Origin: Pelagomonas calceolata | Lineage: Eukaryota; Sar; Pelagophyceae; Pelagomonadales; Pelagomonadaceae | Direction: 5' to 3' | NCBI GenBank assembly: GCA_918797485.1 | Contig: CAKKNE010000003.1 | Coordinates: 2,046,001 to 2,110,000 of the forward strand | DNA length: 64,000 nucleotides | In this document: one piece after another, positions 8,556 through 16,680 of the stretch | How positions within the stretch are numbered: position 1 is the stretch's first letter | Layout: each line of letters opens with the position of its first letter | Translations under genes and position numbers: made by a program | Notes under the pieces: generated by a model | Told to the model about the DNA's origin: nothing | What the model saw: the letters and a program-made list of their open reading frames with translations, nothing else | Databases searched by the model: none

Positions 8556-10685
8556 ATGGAGCAGTGGTGCTTCCAAGACGGGGCCAGCTGGCGCCCCTAC
8601 GATGCGAAGAGCCAAAAGGCGATCGCGTCCTGCCTACGCAGCGGCAGGAAATCCTGCATCATGTGGCCGTACAAACTCGACCTCAACCAAAATACGCAAA
8701 CGAACACTGAAACAGGCAGCGTCCGCGCCATTGCCAAAAAAGTCGTGGATTCGGTGGGGGGCTCGGCGGGGAGCGTCGGCCTGGTTTGCTGCCGTCTCGG
8801 CCCGCCGCAACCCGTATACCCGCCGAACGAGATCGCCGGGAGGCGAACGGCTCCGCTGCCCCGCGACGGCGTGAGCACGGGCGACCCAAACGCGCGCTAC
8901 GACCATTTCCGCGCGCCGCGGGCCGACCACATCCTCCGCGAGGCCGACTTCGACTACGGGACCGAGCTTGCGCAGCTCGCCGCGACCGGTCCGCCGCCTG
9001 CGGGCTTCTCGCCGCGGACGCCGCCGCCGCCCGGCGCCCTCGCGCTGGACGTCGACGCCGAGGGCCGCGTCCGGGAGCGCGAGCGCATCATGCGTCTCCG
9101 CGAGTCTTGTTACTACCAATTCTGCTGCTGCACGTGCTGTTCCGACGAGCTCTACAAGTACAGCCCGGAGCGGGACGACGCCCAGGAGCGCGCGGCGGCC
9201 GCCGCCCACGGCGCCTTCGTCGACGAGGCGCGAGGCACGCTCGTCGTGACGCGCCACGCCTACCGCGCGGTCGTGCCGAAGAACTACACGACGACGGACC
9301 AGTACGGCCACAAGTTCGCCGGCATCGGCATCGGGGCGCACGACGTGTCGGAGCGAGGCTTCGCCGTACCGCTGCGCTACTGCCGGGTCGCGGCGGTGCC
9401 GGCGGGGTCCGTCGCCCGCCGGCCCCTCCTCCTCGATCCGAAGGTTTCGGACTGCAAGGTCGAGGGTTCGGTCGTCGTCGTCTCGTGCGTGCCGACCGAG
9501 GCCGCGTCGCTGGAGGTCGTCGTGGCGTGCATCGACGTGGGGCCCGCCGGCAACGCGGGCGCGTTCGTCGCCGCCGCCGCGCGGGCTGCGGCCGCGGCGC
9601 CGCCCGTGTCCGCGGCGGACCGGGCCGCCTACGACGAGTGGTTCGTCGCGACGCTGGCGCGCTCGGGCCAGACCAAGGGCCCCGGCCAGTTCCGCAAGTT
9701 CGTCGGCGGCCTCCCGACCGGGCCGGCCGCTTACCGGTCGGCGAGCACCGACTGGTTCGGCGGTGGCGCGACGATCCGCGAGCTCGGCATCCGCCTCGGC
9801 AGCGGCAACGTCGTCTTCCAGACGAAGAGGACCAACCCTGTCGTCTTCGAGCACGTCAACACGGGCGACCAACTGCACGGCATCGACGGCCGGCAATTGC
9901 CGGCCGGCGGCAAGAAGGCCGCCAAGGCCCTAGGGTCGCCCGAGTTCTGGGGCGGCAGCGCCGCGTCGGGGACCGGCGCCGGCCTGTTCACGACGCAGAC
10001 TCCCGTGTACAACCCCGCGCGAGTCTACTCTGCGCCCCCCGTCGACGCGGGAGTGGCGAGGACGGCGACGCTCGCCGCGGCGGCGCCGCCGACGATCGTG
10101 AGCGCCGGAGGCCTCGGCGCGGTCGGCGTCGCGGACGGCGACGTCATCCTCAAAGCCGTCGTGAACGGCGCGCGCGTCGACGCGGCGGCCATGGACGGCG
10201 CGGCCTTTGCCGCGGCGCTCGCGTCCGCCGCCGGGTCCGTCGTCCTGGAGTCGGTGCTGACGCTCCGCGACCCCGTCTTCGGGCAGGACCCCTGCGTGCA
10301 GCGGTCGCTCCCGTGGTGCGACATCAGCGAGGCGAACAGGACGGCGCTGCCCACGACGATGTTGGGGGTCCAAAACGCGACCCCGGTCGATGCGAATATG
10401 CCACCACAAGCCCCCGGGTGGTTCTGGCAGGAAGCGGACGGGAGGTGGATCCCCTACCGGGCGAGGGACTCGGACGAGCTCGACCGAATGAAAGCCACTG
10501 GGCGGCCCAACGCCATCGTCGCCGGCGTATACAAAGTCGACTTCCTGACCATGACGCAGACCAACACGCGCACCGGCTTCCGGCGGCCGGTGTGTCACTC
10601 CGACGGCACCGGGGAAGCCACCGTCATCCATGCCCAGCCCGCGCCGGTCTCGGGCGTGGTCGCCGTGGGGACTGTCGTCGCATAG
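8556..10685 (+). CDS. Two-WWE-domain protein with Cys-rich and PDZ-like middle, paralogue 1
   Basis: 709 residues from ATG 8556 (an upstream TTG frame is not used). The N-terminal WWE domain (about 1-65) reads WCFQDGASWRPYD, then QTNTETGSVRAI. The C-terminal WWE (about 610-675) reads WFWQEADGRWIPY, then YKVDFLTMTQTNTRTG. WWE domains elsewhere bind poly-ADP-ribose or protein partners in PARPs and ubiquitin ligases; no catalytic domain is visible here. The middle has a Cys cluster (FCCCTCC-like, YYQFCCCTCCSDELY), a long region rich in valine strands, and a PDZ-like stretch around IRELGIRL...FEHVNTGDQLHGIDG. From 8791 to 10343 it is about 98-99% identical by eye to paralogue 2 (12627-14167), with one 12-base indel. 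Both WWE modules are absent from paralogue 2. Function unknown. Confidence 0.75.
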   Translation: MEQWCFQDGASWRPYDAKSQKAIASCLRSGRKSCIMWPYKLDLNQNTQTNTETGSVRAIAKKVVDSVGGSAGSVGLVCCRLGPPQPVYPPNEIAGRRTAPLPRDGVSTGDPNARYDHFRAPRADHILREADFDYGTELAQLAATGPPPAGFSPRTPPPPGALALDVDAEGRVRERERIMRLRESCYYQFCCCTCCSDELYKYSPERDDAQERAAAAAHGAFVDEARGTLVVTRHAYRAVVPKNYTTTDQYGHKFAGIGIGAHDVSERGFAVPLRYCRVAAVPAGSVARRPLLLDPKVSDCKVEGSVVVVSCVPTEAASLEVVVACIDVGPAGNAGAFVAAAARAAAAAPPVSAADRAAYDEWFVATLARSGQTKGPGQFRKFVGGLPTGPAAYRSASTDWFGGGATIRELGIRLGSGNVVFQTKRTNPVVFEHVNTGDQLHGIDGRQLPAGGKKAAKALGSPEFWGGSAASGTGAGLFTTQTPVYNPARVYSAPPVDAGVARTATLAAAAPPTIVSAGGLGAVGVADGDVILKAVVNGARVDAAAMDGAAFAAALASAAGSVVLESVLTLRDPVFGQDPCVQRSLPWCDISEANRTALPTTMLGVQNATPVDANMPPQAPGWFWQEADGRWIPYRARDSDELDRMKATGRPNAIVAGVYKVDFLTMTQTNTRTGFRRPVCHSDGTGEATVIHAQPAPVSGVVAVGTVVA
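10344..10640 (+). other. WWE module present in paralogue 1, missing from paralogue 2
   Basis: The two paralogues are collinear up to the codons for EANRT and again from the codons for APVSGVVAVGTVVA. Between these points paralogue 1 carries about 297 extra bases that encode the whole C-terminal WWE domain. Paralogue 2 has nine bases there (14168-14176). No GT-AG intron explains the difference. Confidence 0.75.
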
Positions 10686-10744
10686 CCCCGCCCATTTTGC
10701 ACCACTATTACTAATCTAGATGCCATACAGTGTACACAAACGGG

Positions 10745-12262
10745 CTACGTCCCCCTGGCTTTTTTGGCCTCGAGCTCCGCCCGCCTCCCGGGCGTCGCCC
10801 GCGACACCGGGTCGGAGCTCCGCCACGCGAATGGAGTCGCCCACCTGGGCCAAAGACAGCTCCAGGGGTACCTCGGCACCTGGGCGAAAATTTCCCGCGC
10901 CGTCGGGTCGCCGAGGTGTGGACCGCACACGAGCTGGAAGCCGGGGCCGGAGACGGGGTTGACCTCGAGGACGTGGAAGCCGGCGCCTCCCGCCGTGAGG
11001 GTCGCGTCCCAGCCGATCCACGGGTAGGCGTCGGCGAAGTACTCGGCGCACAGGAGGTCGTGCAGGGCCGCGCACCGCTCGACCATCGCGCGCGCCCCGG
11101 GCAGCAGTCGGCCGTCGATCGGTGCGCCCGTGTTCGGGTGACGCGCGTGCAGGTTGCCGAAGAGGTCCCGCGCCGGCCCGGCGAGCCGCTCCGCTCGCCA
11201 GTCAACGTTGCAGAATATCCCACCGTCCGAGTAATTGTCGGCGGGCACTATGGTGTTCGACGGCATGCGCATGGCGCAACCCACGACGGCCGCGCCGCCC
11301 GCCGCGCGGGAACTCGTCAGGTCGACGGGCTGCGCGGTGACGACGCGGAACGTGCACAACGCGGCATTCTCGCCGACGAGCGCGCGCACGCGGTCGGTGT
11401 TGCGCAGGCGCTCCTGCACGAGCACGCCGCCCGCGTTGCTGGCGGGCGCGAGCTTTCGCCAGAGCGCCTCGGGGCTGATCACGGGGTCGCGACCTGGGAC
11501 GCGCGTCCGCCAGCCGACGGTGCCGATCTCGTCCACGTACGCGTCGTCGCGCCACGCGTACGTCTCGACGTGCCGTCCGCCGTCGAGGTAACGCGGCTTG
11601 ACGAACAGATCCTGTCGCGGGAGCCGCCCGCGGCGTAGGTCGAAGACGCGCGGGGTCGGCACGCCGCGCGAGCACAGAAAGCGAGAGAACAGCAGCTTGT
11701 CGCCGCACTGGAGGATCACGTCAGGACGCCTGCGCTCGTACATCTTCTGCAATTGAAGCTGCCGCGCCCAGGTGAGGTACAACCTCCGCTGTGTCGCCGT
11801 CTCGCGCACAGCGGCGCCCCCCGCGATCCAAGACCCGCGCAGGATCGAGAGCATCGCCTCGTCGCTCACGGTCAATTTTGCGCGCACTAGGCTCAAGACG
11901 AGCCAACTTCGCCGCGGCTGCCACATGATCCTTCGCGCCGTCGCGCCGTCGCCCGCCCGCGCCGCGCACCACGCTAGCTTCAGGAGCTGCCGCACCACGC
12001 GGGCCCGGCCCGGCCAGTGGCTCCGCGCGTGGCCCGCATGCCAGAAGCGATCCTCGTTGTCGTCGCCCAGGATCGCGGCGCGCTGCCGCCAGCCGTTGTC
12101 GAGGGCCTCCAGCGCCCAGTCGTACCGGTGCTTGCGAGCGTCGATGGCGGCAGTGTCCGCGGGCACCGCGTCCTCGGGAATCGCGTGCCGGCGTGTAGGT
12201 GTGGGTGGGGGTGGCAGTGGCAGAGGCAGCGTCATATCCACTGCGCAGGAGACTTTTGACAT
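10745..12262 (-). CDS. ATP-grasp enzyme of the sugar-transfer-associated type
   Basis: 505 residues from ATG 12262. ATP-grasp enzymes join a carboxylate to an amine or thiol using ATP; the substrate here is unknown. Motifs: DVILQCGDKLLFSRFLCSRGVPTP (N-terminal lobe), LFVKPRYLDGG (ATP-binding lysine region), GGVLVQERLRN, ALCTFRVVTAQ, and the metal-binding FHVLEVNPVSGPGF. The set DK(x)LF, VQERL, TFRVVT and ExNPxSGPGF resembles the family associated with sugar-transfer loci (Pfam ATPgrasp_ST), which also includes alpha-L-glutamate-ligase-like proteins. A Pro/Leu-rich start (about residues 10-28) is not a clear signal peptide. The gene lies on the opposite strand between the two WWE-family paralogues, and the next recognised enzymes are a ligase and a glycosyltransferase. 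Confidence 0.7.
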   Translation of the reverse strand: MSKVSCAVDMTLPLPLPPPPTPTRRHAIPEDAVPADTAAIDARKHRYDWALEALDNGWRQRAAILGDDNEDRFWHAGHARSHWPGRARVVRQLLKLAWCAARAGDGATARRIMWQPRRSWLVLSLVRAKLTVSDEAMLSILRGSWIAGGAAVRETATQRRLYLTWARQLQLQKMYERRRPDVILQCGDKLLFSRFLCSRGVPTPRVFDLRRGRLPRQDLFVKPRYLDGGRHVETYAWRDDAYVDEIGTVGWRTRVPGRDPVISPEALWRKLAPASNAGGVLVQERLRNTDRVRALVGENAALCTFRVVTAQPVDLTSSRAAGGAAVVGCAMRMPSNTIVPADNYSDGGIFCNVDWRAERLAGPARDLFGNLHARHPNTGAPIDGRLLPGARAMVERCAALHDLLCAEYFADAYPWIGWDATLTAGGAGFHVLEVNPVSGPGFQLVCGPHLGDPTAREIFAQVPRYPWSCLWPRWATPFAWRSSDPVSRATPGRRAELEAKKARGT

Positions 12263-12330
12263 CGGCTCCTGCCGTCCCGCAGTTCAATTAACTGTTGGAG
12301 ATTGGACTGCCGACGCCAGTGAACTGCGTC

Positions 12331-12500
12331 GCTGCAAGCATTTTGACTCAGAGCAACCAGAGAGCAGCACAGTTGGTTGGGCGTTGCGAGGGGCAGCCGC
12401 AAAGAGCTGCAAGCATTTTGACTCAGAGCAGACAGAGCAGCACGAGTTTGCGCGGGGCAGCCGCAAAGGGCAGCCGCAAAGAGCAGCCGCAACAAGAGCA
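12331..12500. repeat. Degenerate tandem repeat upstream of paralogue 2
   Basis: A unit of about 75 bases begins with GCTGCAAGCATTTTGACTCA at 12331 and again at 12406. It decays into shorter GGCAGCCGCAAAG copies up to about 12500. It fills the spacer (12263-12598) between the divergent ATP-grasp gene and paralogue 2. No gene is seen in the rest of the spacer. Confidence 0.8.
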
Positions 12501-12598
12501 GTCGGGCAGGGCCCCAAAACGAGGAATTAAATAAATTCAACCACCCTGATTCGAGCGCCGCGCCGCGCGTAGGTTCAGCAGTGGAGGAGGGCGGGGTG

Positions 12599-14374
12599 AT
12601 GGCGCAGCAGGCGTGCCTCCAAAAGTGCCGCCTCGGCCCGCCGCAACCCGTATACCCGCCGAACGAGTACACGGCTCCGCTGCCCCGCGACGGCGTGAGC
12701 ACGGGCGACCCAAACGCGCGCTACGACCATTTCCGCGCGCCGCGGGCCGACCACATCCTCCGCGAGGCCGACTTCGACTACGGGACCGAGCTTGCGCAGC
12801 TCGCCGCGACCGGTCCGCCGCCTGCGGGCTTCTCGCCGCGGACGCCGCCGCCGCCCGGCGCGCTCGCGCTGGACGTCGACGCCGAGGGCCGCGTCCGGGA
12901 GCGCGAGCGCATCATGCGTCTCCGCGAGTCTTGTTTCTACCAATTCTGCTGCTGCACGTGCTGTTCCGACGAGCTCTACAAGTACAGCCCGGAGCGGGAC
13001 GACGCCCAGGAGCGCGCGGCGGCCGCCGCCCACGGCGCCTTCGTCGACGAGGCGCGAGGCACGCTCGTCGTGACGCGCCACGCCTACCGCGCGGTCGTGC
13101 CGAAGAACTACACGACGACGGACCAGTACGGCCACAAGTTCGCCGGCATCGGCATCGGGGCGCACGACGTGTCGGAGCGAGGCTTCGCCGTACCGCTGCG
13201 CTACTGCCGGGTCGCGGCGGTGCCGACGGGGTCCGTCGCCCGCCGGCCCCTCCTCCTCGATCCGAAGGTTTCGGACTGCAAGGTCGAGGGTTCGGTCGTC
13301 GTCGTCTCGTGCGTGCCGACCGAGGCCGCGTCGCTGGAGGTCGTCGTGGCGTGCATCGACGTGGGGCCCGCCGGCAACGCGGGCGCGTTCGCCGCCGCCG
13401 CCGCGCGGGCTGCGGCCGCGGCGCCGCCCGTGTCCGCGGCGGACCGGGCCGCCTACGACGAGTGGTTCGTCGCGACGCTGGCGCGCTCGGGCCAGACCAA
13501 GGGCCCCGGCCAGTTCCGCAAGGTCGTCGGCGGCCTCCCGACCGGGCCGGCCGCTTACCGGTCGGCGAGCACCGACTGGTTCGGCGGTGGCGCGACGATC
13601 CGCGAGCTCGGCATCCGGCTCGACAGCAGCAACGTCGTCTTCCAGACGAAGAGGACCAACCCTGTCGTCTTCGAGCACGTCAACACGGGCGACTGCCTGC
13701 ACGGCATCGACGGCCGGCAATTGCCGGCCGGCGGCAAGAAGGCCGCCAAGGCCCTAGGGTCGCCCGAGTTCTGGGGCGGCAGCGCCGCGTCGGGGACCGG
13801 CGCCGGCCTGTTCACGACGCAGACTCCCGTGTACAACCCCGCGCGAGTCTACTCTGCGCCCCCCGTCGACGCGGGAGTGGCGAGGACGGCGACGCTCGCC
13901 GCGGCGGCGCCGCCGACGATCGTGAGCGCCGGAGGCCTCGGCGCGGTCGGCGTCGCGGACGGCGACGTCATCCTCAAAGCCGTCGTGAACGGCGCGCGCG
14001 TCGACGCGGCGGCCATGGACGGCGCGGCCTTTGCCGCGGCGCTCGCGTCCGCCGCCGGGTCCGTTGTCCTGGAGTCGGTGCTGACGCTCCGCGACCCCGT
14101 CTTCGGGCAGGACCCCTGCATGCAGCGGTCGCTCCCGTGGTGCGACATCGGCGAGGCGAACCGGACGACCCAGGTCGCGCCGGTCTCAGGCGTGGTCGCC
14201 GTGGGGACTGTCGTCGCGCCGCCGTCAACGTTCAAGGTCCAAGTGCCGCCCGGCGGCTCTGCCGGCCAAACGATCCAGATACAAGCGCCGAACGGTGTGA
14301 CGGTGCAGGTCCAAATCCCGGTTGGCTGTGCGGCGGGCTCGACGTTCGAGGTCGCGATGCCGGAACTAGCATGA
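12599..14374 (+). CDS. WWE-less paralogue 2 of the 8556 gene, with a PPGxxxGQ-type C-terminal domain
   Basis: 591 residues from ATG 12599 (a GTG 18 bases earlier is in frame). It starts MAQQACLQKC and then enters the region shared with paralogue 1: Cys cluster, valine-rich middle, PDZ-like stretch. Where paralogue 1 has its C-terminal WWE domain, this copy goes straight to VAPVSGVVAVGTVVA. It then continues past the paralogue 1 stop into FKVQVPPGGSAGQTIQIQ and QVQIPVGCAAGSTFEV, a repeat type common in algal and oomycete proteins (VPPGxxPGQxhxV-like). Function unknown. The near identity over 1.5 kb implies recent duplication or gene conversion. Confidence 0.75.
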   Translation: MAQQACLQKCRLGPPQPVYPPNEYTAPLPRDGVSTGDPNARYDHFRAPRADHILREADFDYGTELAQLAATGPPPAGFSPRTPPPPGALALDVDAEGRVRERERIMRLRESCFYQFCCCTCCSDELYKYSPERDDAQERAAAAAHGAFVDEARGTLVVTRHAYRAVVPKNYTTTDQYGHKFAGIGIGAHDVSERGFAVPLRYCRVAAVPTGSVARRPLLLDPKVSDCKVEGSVVVVSCVPTEAASLEVVVACIDVGPAGNAGAFAAAAARAAAAAPPVSAADRAAYDEWFVATLARSGQTKGPGQFRKVVGGLPTGPAAYRSASTDWFGGGATIRELGIRLDSSNVVFQTKRTNPVVFEHVNTGDCLHGIDGRQLPAGGKKAAKALGSPEFWGGSAASGTGAGLFTTQTPVYNPARVYSAPPVDAGVARTATLAAAAPPTIVSAGGLGAVGVADGDVILKAVVNGARVDAAAMDGAAFAAALASAAGSVVLESVLTLRDPVFGQDPCMQRSLPWCDIGEANRTTQVAPVSGVVAVGTVVAPPSTFKVQVPPGGSAGQTIQIQAPNGVTVQVQIPVGCAAGSTFEVAMPELA

Positions 14375-14558
14375 TCTCCTATACTTTCTAGGAGCCTTTC
14401 CCTGTCCATATCCTAATGAGTGCTATCTACAAAATACTACATTACATCCCCGGGCAGGGCGCGCGGCAGGCTAACGTCTACGGGCGCCGCGTCTTCGGGT
14501 TTCGTCTGGCGCGCGGGCCCGGGTCTGTCCAAGTACGCCCTGCGCGCGAGGCAGAGGC

Positions 14559-14634
14559 CGTGAAAAAGGTATAAACTCCTTCCGGGTCAGCTGCCCTGAG
14601 GGCAGCTAACCCTGTAGGAGTTCATGCCTTTTCC
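14559..14634. repeat. Long imperfect inverted repeat (foldback)
   Basis: The arms GAAAAAGGTATAAACTCCT and AGGAGTTCATGCCTTTTC flank a second, inner inverted repeat (GGGTCAGCTGCCC, TGA, GGGCAGCTAACCC). The whole could fold into one hairpin of about 75 bases. It could be a small foldback or MITE-like element, or a structured 3' region of paralogue 2. Confidence 0.7.
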
Positions 14635-14941
14635 CCTGCCGGGGGCTGCTCCGCAAGGGTGCCAAATCCGGCGTGGGGGGTGATGATTCGGGTTTAAGAC
14701 TTTTTGATTCTTATAAACCACCGATTTCGGGTTTCGCGGAGGTTTGCTGAGTCTTCGTGGCGTAAGGTGCGGAGCATTCGATTCGCCGACCGGAACGTTG
14801 AATTTCTCGCGGTGAAACGTGCTGACGGAACGTCAGTACGCTTTGCCTTGGCAAAGTTTAACGCTTTGCACAGCAAAGTCGAACGTTATGTATACCCACA
14901 TCAAGTAGCCTCTCTTTAGGTCTAAGTTGCCTTCACTTAGA
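14635..14941. other. AT-richer island with small inverted repeats, no gene recognised
   Basis: This stretch is much less GC-rich than its surroundings. It has small inverted repeats such as GTGCTGACGGAACGTCAGTACG-like (14819-14841) and CTTTGCCTTGGCAAAG (14841-14857). Short open frames exist but none has recognisable content. It may be remains of a mobile element. Confidence 0.4.
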
Positions 14942-16345
14942 CTAGGCATACCCACGCCCCCTCCGGGGGCGTAGGCCGGCGCGAAGCGGCTTGCCCGTCG
15001 GGCCCACGGGGAGCGCCGGTGCGGTGCAGATGTACTGCGGTCGCCTCGCGGCCGCGAGATAAGGTTCTAAAAACGACCGCAGCTCCGCGAGCGTCGGCGC
15101 CGCCCCGCGCGGCACCACGAGGAGTCCGATCGCCTCGCCGAGCGCGTCGTGTGGCACGGCAAAACAGACGCACGCGGCGATGCGGGGGTGGCGCAGGCAC
15201 GCGTCCTCGACCTCCAGCGGTGACACCACCTCGCCGCCGCGATTTATGATTTCCTTCGCGCGGCCCGTGAGCGTGAGCCAGCCGTCCGGGTCGATGCGGC
15301 CGAGGTCGCCGGTCGCGAACCATTCCTTGGCGTCGTGTGAGACGAGCGGGCCGCGGATGAGGACTTCGCCCCGCTCGGATATCGCCAGCTCCGGGCCGAT
15401 CGCCGGGCCGACGCTGCCCGCCCGGTCCAGCTCGTACGAGCCGCGCGGCGAAGCAATCGGCATACATTCCGTCATCGAATACGTCGGGAGGACGACGGCC
15501 CCGGACCAGGCGCGCAGCTCCTCGGCGACGGCCGCGGGCAGCGCGGCCGCGCCGCTGCGGTAGAGGCGTACGGCGCGCGGGGGCGTCGCTCCCGGCGTGC
15601 GCGCGGCGAGAATAGCTTGCAGGTGCGACGGCACGCAGTAAATCCAGGTGACGCGCGGCGAGAGGTTGTCGAGGTTCAGGACGTCGGTGGGCGAGAAGGT
15701 TTTGACGTAGACCGCCGCCGAGCCCGACACGAGCGGCGAGTAGATGTTGGAGACGATCCCGCCGATGTGGTGGAGCGGCATGAAATTGAGGCAGCAGTCC
15801 GAGGGTCGCAGCGCGAGCGATCGCGCGATGGCTTCCCCGCCCGCGACGAGCTGCTGTCGCGTCTTCGCCACGATTTTGGGTCTTCCGGTCGTGCCCGACG
15901 TTCGTAGCAAGAGACAAGGCCGGTTGGCCGCCGGATCGGCCACGACCGCATCCGGTCCTGGGAGGTGAAACGTCGCGCCGGCCTCTCCCGCTTTGGGAAC
16001 CGCGACGACGACCGCTGTGCCGACGGCGGCCGCGGCCGAGGCCGCGGGGCCGGCGGCCGCGTCGACGACGCACCCGGCGCAGCCAGCGAGCGCAACTCGC
16101 AGCTCCACCACCGCCGCGTTCGGGTCGAGCGGCACCGCGACCGCCCAGTGCGCCACTCGCAGCAAGCTCAGGGCCAAGTCGGCGCCGTTCTGCATCGCGA
16201 TCGCCACCCGCGTCGACGCGTCGACGCCGCGCAGGTCATCGTGCAGCAGCGTGCGCAAAGCGGCAAAGGTGCAGGGGCCGCGTGCGGAGTCGAAGCCGTC
16301 GTGGGCAAAGGGCAAAGATCCCGGTGCTGCAGCACCAGGTAGCAT
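14942..16345 (-). CDS. AMP-forming acyl-CoA synthetase/ligase (ANL superfamily)
   Basis: 467 residues from ATG 16345. Enzymes of this family activate a carboxylate as an acyl-adenylate and usually transfer it to CoA or a carrier. Motifs in order: TSGTTGRPKI (ATP loop), FMPLHHIGGI, PTYSMTEC (adenine/acyl site), WFATGDLG, GRAKEIINRGGE (hinge), and near the C-terminus PTGK with the catalytic lysine. Length is at the short end of the family, with a short N-terminal lobe. No carrier-protein, TM or peroxisomal (SKL-type) signal is visible; the protein ends RGYA. The substrate cannot be read from sequence. The best general match is the 4-coumarate/acyl-CoA ligase branch. It is divergent from the glycosyltransferase at 16681. 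Confidence 0.85.
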   Translation of the reverse strand: MLPGAAAPGSLPFAHDGFDSARGPCTFAALRTLLHDDLRGVDASTRVAIAMQNGADLALSLLRVAHWAVAVPLDPNAAVVELRVALAGCAGCVVDAAAGPAASAAAAVGTAVVVAVPKAGEAGATFHLPGPDAVVADPAANRPCLLLRTSGTTGRPKIVAKTRQQLVAGGEAIARSLALRPSDCCLNFMPLHHIGGIVSNIYSPLVSGSAAVYVKTFSPTDVLNLDNLSPRVTWIYCVPSHLQAILAARTPGATPPRAVRLYRSGAAALPAAVAEELRAWSGAVVLPTYSMTECMPIASPRGSYELDRAGSVGPAIGPELAISERGEVLIRGPLVSHDAKEWFATGDLGRIDPDGWLTLTGRAKEIINRGGEVVSPLEVEDACLRHPRIAACVCFAVPHDALGEAIGLLVVPRGAAPTLAELRSFLEPYLAAARRPQYICTAPALPVGPTGKPLRAGLRPRRGRGYA

Positions 16346-16680
16346 TTTCGCCTCTGTTGCAAAGCACTTGGAAACAATGCAAGGAACGCCTCTGCATCGA
16401 TTAGCTCATGTGCCGCAAGCGGAGATGCAGCCCACTCTCTCTCTCTCTCTCTCTCGCCCCCTAGCCCAACGAGCCCGTAAGGCTGAAACTGGCTCCGTCT
16501 CAGACCTCTCTCTCGCCCCTCGGGCCTGGCCGCTGGGCTCTGCGGGGCTGCCTGCCTTCTTGGCTTTTGCCTTTTTGGCTAGTGCCTTTCACGACGCTAG
16601 GGGCGCTGCGGCGCGCGCGCGCGGTGCCTTACGATGCCACACGGCACCGCAAACGGCATGGGGCAGCCCTAAGATGAACC
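16346..16680. other. Divergent promoter spacer with (CT)n run
   Basis: Spacer of 335 bases between the ligase and glycosyltransferase starts. It has a CT microsatellite at about 16435-16455, a second short CT run near 16505, and a GC dinucleotide run near 16612-16623. No gene is seen. Confidence 0.5.

Noticed and set aside
8634-9896. Long antisense frames inside the WWE-family genes (also 12575-13720)
   Set aside because: High GC content makes antisense frames stay open; the translations are Arg/Val/Asp-rich shadows and duplicate each other only because the sense genes do.
16435-16455. CT run as a possible regulatory GAGA-type site
   Set aside because: Simple microsatellite; nothing else in the sequence supports a regulator.
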